A DNA stretch of 64,000 nucleotides, from positions 1 to 64,000 of the forward strand of contig JACQDB010000081.1 in the NCBI GenBank assembly GCA_016201275.1, written 5' to 3'. The DNA comes from Acidobacteriota bacterium (GTDB lineage Bacteria > Acidobacteriota > Blastocatellia > UBA7656). Both the position numbers and the translations under genes were made by a program. Positions 63,530 through 64,000 of the stretch are shown here, in pieces. Position 1 is the stretch's first letter, and each line of letters begins with the position of its first letter. Under the pieces are notes generated by a model. It saw only the letters and a list, made by a program, of their open reading frames with translations. It did not search any database and was not told where the DNA came from.

Positions 63530-64000
63530 TCAATTCGCCGCAAACTCAAGGGCGATTTCGCCGTCTTTCGCATCAATCAACACCTTGCCGCCCGCCTGCA
63601 AATTGCCGAAGAGAATTTCTTCCGCCAACGGCTCTTTGATTTTTGCTTGAATCAATCTGCCCATCGGTCTTGCGCCCATCTGTTTATCGTAGCCTTTTTC
63701 GGCAAGCCAGTTGCGCGCCGCATCGGTCAATTCAATGGTCACCGATTTCTCTGCCACTTGCTCGCGCACTTCGTTGATGAATTTATCCACGACCATTTTG
63801 ATGGCATCGGACGCCAGCGAATTAAAGGCTACCCAGCCGTCCAAGCGATTGCGAAACTCCGGGCTGAAGGTGCGTTCGATGACGCCTTTGCCTTTGCTGC
63901 CCGTCGCGCCTTTGTTAAAGCCTATCGAGTCGCTGCTGATTTCGCGGCCCCCGGCGTTCGTCGTCATGATAAAAATCACGTTGCGGAAATCGGCCTTCTT
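63530..64000 (-). CDS. clpA: ClpA-type protease ATPase, C-terminal part (gene continues beyond the window)
   Basis: The frame enters from the right edge and shows the second AAA+ module and C terminus of ClpA: RNVIFIMTTNAGGREISSDSIGF, FSPEFRNRLDGWVAFNSL, VVDKFINEVREQVAEKSVTIELT and GYDKQMGARPMGRLIQAKIKEPLAEEILFG. ClpA unfolds substrates for ClpP. The start and Walker motifs are outside the window. The TFSPEFRNRLD and short-tail pattern favours ClpA over ClpB or ClpC. Confidence 0.92.
   Translation of the reverse strand, partial: KKADFRNVIFIMTTNAGGREISSDSIGFNKGATGSKGKGVIERTFSPEFRNRLDGWVAFNSLASDAIKMVVDKFINEVREQVAEKSVTIELTDAARNWLAEKGYDKQMGARPMGRLIQAKIKEPLAEEILFGNLQAGGKVLIDAKDGEIALEFAAN

Overview
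The window looks like a piece of a Gram-negative bacterial chromosome of moderate GC, most likely Acidobacteriota (a Blastocatellia-like lineage). This is inferred from the gene mix: an Oar-type TonB-dependent barrel protein with a carboxypeptidase-regulatory domain, a propeller-type sensor kinase, an MshEN-PilB ATPase, many secreted or outer-membrane enzymes, and intergenic regions loaded with short foldable repeats. No 16S or other decisive marker is present, so the taxon is a guess. I see no rRNA, tRNA, CRISPR array, prophage or transposase gene.

Layout. 1-1000: stacked repeat elements (R4, R1, R3). 1008-7001 (minus): a 1804-aa VIT-vWA-TonB-receptor fusion followed by a Bcp-type peroxiredoxin. 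7634-12642 (plus): the nitrogen-sensing set glnD-glnB-amtB. 13097-18447 (plus): small outer-membrane barrel, CPA2 cation/proton antiporter, PilB/GspE ATPase and two zinc-ribbon proteins, with a decayed P1-family peptidase on the opposite strand at 15274-15523. 18653-24634: TPR protein, tandem cyclophilin, RNase HI, and a membrane HD-GYP/GAF/GGDEF protein. 25703-40029 (all minus): a subtilisin with a hexapeptide-repeat tail, an exported deaminase-like amidohydrolase, a nucleoside-salvage run (punA, udk, cdd), a C45-type hydrolase, and a BMP-type nucleoside ABC transporter (ATPase and two permeases). The two permease genes of that transporter are separated by a beta-lactamase-fold hydrolase and a hicB gene that is split by an R4 element. 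40218-42817 (minus): ECF sigma factor, zinc-finger anti-sigma factor and a secretin-domain periplasmic protein, ended by a strong terminator. 43226-49403: a secreted 607-aa protein, RpiB-like isomerase, CheY-like receiver, hypoxanthine phosphoribosyltransferase and GlpD. 49465-56263 (minus): a possible surface O-acylation system with a KAS III enzyme, DltC-like carrier protein, hypothetical secreted protein, SGNH hydrolase, MBOAT acyltransferase and second SGNH hydrolase. 56526-60724 (plus): response regulator, small membrane protein, propeller histidine kinase. 60726-64000: HEPN/MNT toxin-antitoxin pair, Uma2 nuclease, PurE, more repeats, and the 3' end of clpA running off the window.

Two things stand out beyond ordinary genes. 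First, the KAS III/ACP/MBOAT/two-SGNH cluster resembles a Dlt-type relay in which the adenylating enzyme is replaced by a condensing enzyme. Second, the intergenic DNA holds a modular family of non-autonomous inverted-repeat elements: R1 (about 110 bp, five copies), R2 and R3 always next to an R1, R4 caught inserted in hicB with a 9-12 bp target duplication, and R5. In addition, G-rich quadruplex-capable tracts directly follow the stop codons of four genes on the coding strand. All family assignments come from reading motifs by eye; no database search was run.
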